From assembly GCA_902785925.1 (NCBI GenBank), contig CADAAI010000027.1, forward strand, positions 1-32,961: a stretch of DNA of 32,961 bases, read 5' to 3'. Source of the DNA: an uncultured Bacteroidales bacterium. GTDB taxonomy: Bacteria > Bacteroidota > Bacteroidia > Bacteroidales > Muribaculaceae. The translations under genes and the position numbers were made by a program. Below the pieces are notes generated by a model that worked only from the letters and a program-made list of their open reading frames with translations, searched no databases and was not told the origin of the DNA. Positions 32,961 through 32,961 of this stretch are shown in pieces; within the stretch, counting starts at the first letter, position 1; each line of letters opens with the position of its first letter.

Positions 32961-32961
32961 T
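32889..32961 (-). pseudogene. IS30-family transposase, C-terminal fragment cut by the window edge
   Basis: On the minus strand the frame is open from the last base to TAA at about 32891-32889 and encodes the same C-terminal peptide as 1-72 (LNRRPREKLNFSTPKK). It is truncated by the window edge, not necessarily in the genome. Confidence 0.7.

Noticed and set aside
1..32961. Composite transposon flanked by two IS30 copies
   Set aside because: The interior holds core genes (pgk, prfA, hisS, lepA, ssrA) with their own promoters. A contig break at repeated IS copies explains the ends more simply.

Overview
The window looks like a chromosomal stretch from a Bacteroidales bacterium, perhaps near Muribaculaceae or Prevotellaceae; the family is only a guess. 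Three things support the order. Genes are preceded by the Bacteroidetes promoter form TTG-N19-21-TAnnTTTG instead of -35/-10 boxes. The tmRNA tag reads GENNYALAA, the type known from this phylum. The gene families (DUF4350, bifunctional DAHP synthase-chorismate mutase, secreted dockerin protein, GH89) are common there. Both window ends carry the same ~98-bp sequence in opposite orientation, the 3' end of an IS30-type transposase gene, so the window is probably one assembly contig that stops at two IS copies.

Layout, left to right. 1-98: IS end. 236-3381: a CsbB/GtrB-type glycosyltransferase overlapping a YfhO-family membrane protein, a likely surface glycosylation pair. 3418-6457: pgk, tmRNA (ssrA) and prfA. 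6739-8759: two YtxH-like small proteins, a holin-III-like membrane protein, an unknown small protein and an ECF sigma factor. 8842-10701: a secreted dockerin protein and tRNA-Cys. 10925-12169: a decayed iron-type alcohol dehydrogenase, a flavodoxin-like lipoprotein and a thioredoxin-like protein. 12153-15412: a GH89 alpha-N-acetylglucosaminidase coupled to DAHP synthase/chorismate mutase. 15678-18959: a PAP2 phosphatase, smpB with a membrane protein, and a LolC/E-type permease. 19035-23091: wecB-galE-lepA. 23158-23484: a gene-free stretch with a 9-bp tandem repeat. 23485-30426: a six-gene MoxR/DUF58/DUF4350/DUF4129/SpoIIM operon divergent from an RDD protein. 30428-32745: hisS, a Crp/Fnr regulator and a TSCPD protein. 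32863-32961: the second IS end.

Themes. Translation and ribosome rescue recur (ssrA, smpB, prfA, lepA, hisS, tRNA-Cys). Envelope and glycan functions form the rest: glycosyltransferase/YfhO, wecB/galE, PAP2, LolC/E, GH89 and the SpoIIM/RDD/MoxR cluster. The loci closest to undescribed biology are the YtxH/holin-like operon beside an ECF sigma gene, the MoxR-SpoIIM-RDD locus with interleaved divergent promoters, the glycosyltransferase-YfhO pair in a lineage without known lipoteichoic acid, and the 9-bp repeat behind a plausible promoter. Where a long reading frame began with TTG or GTG inside or upstream of a promoter box, I moved the start to the internal ATG and say so.
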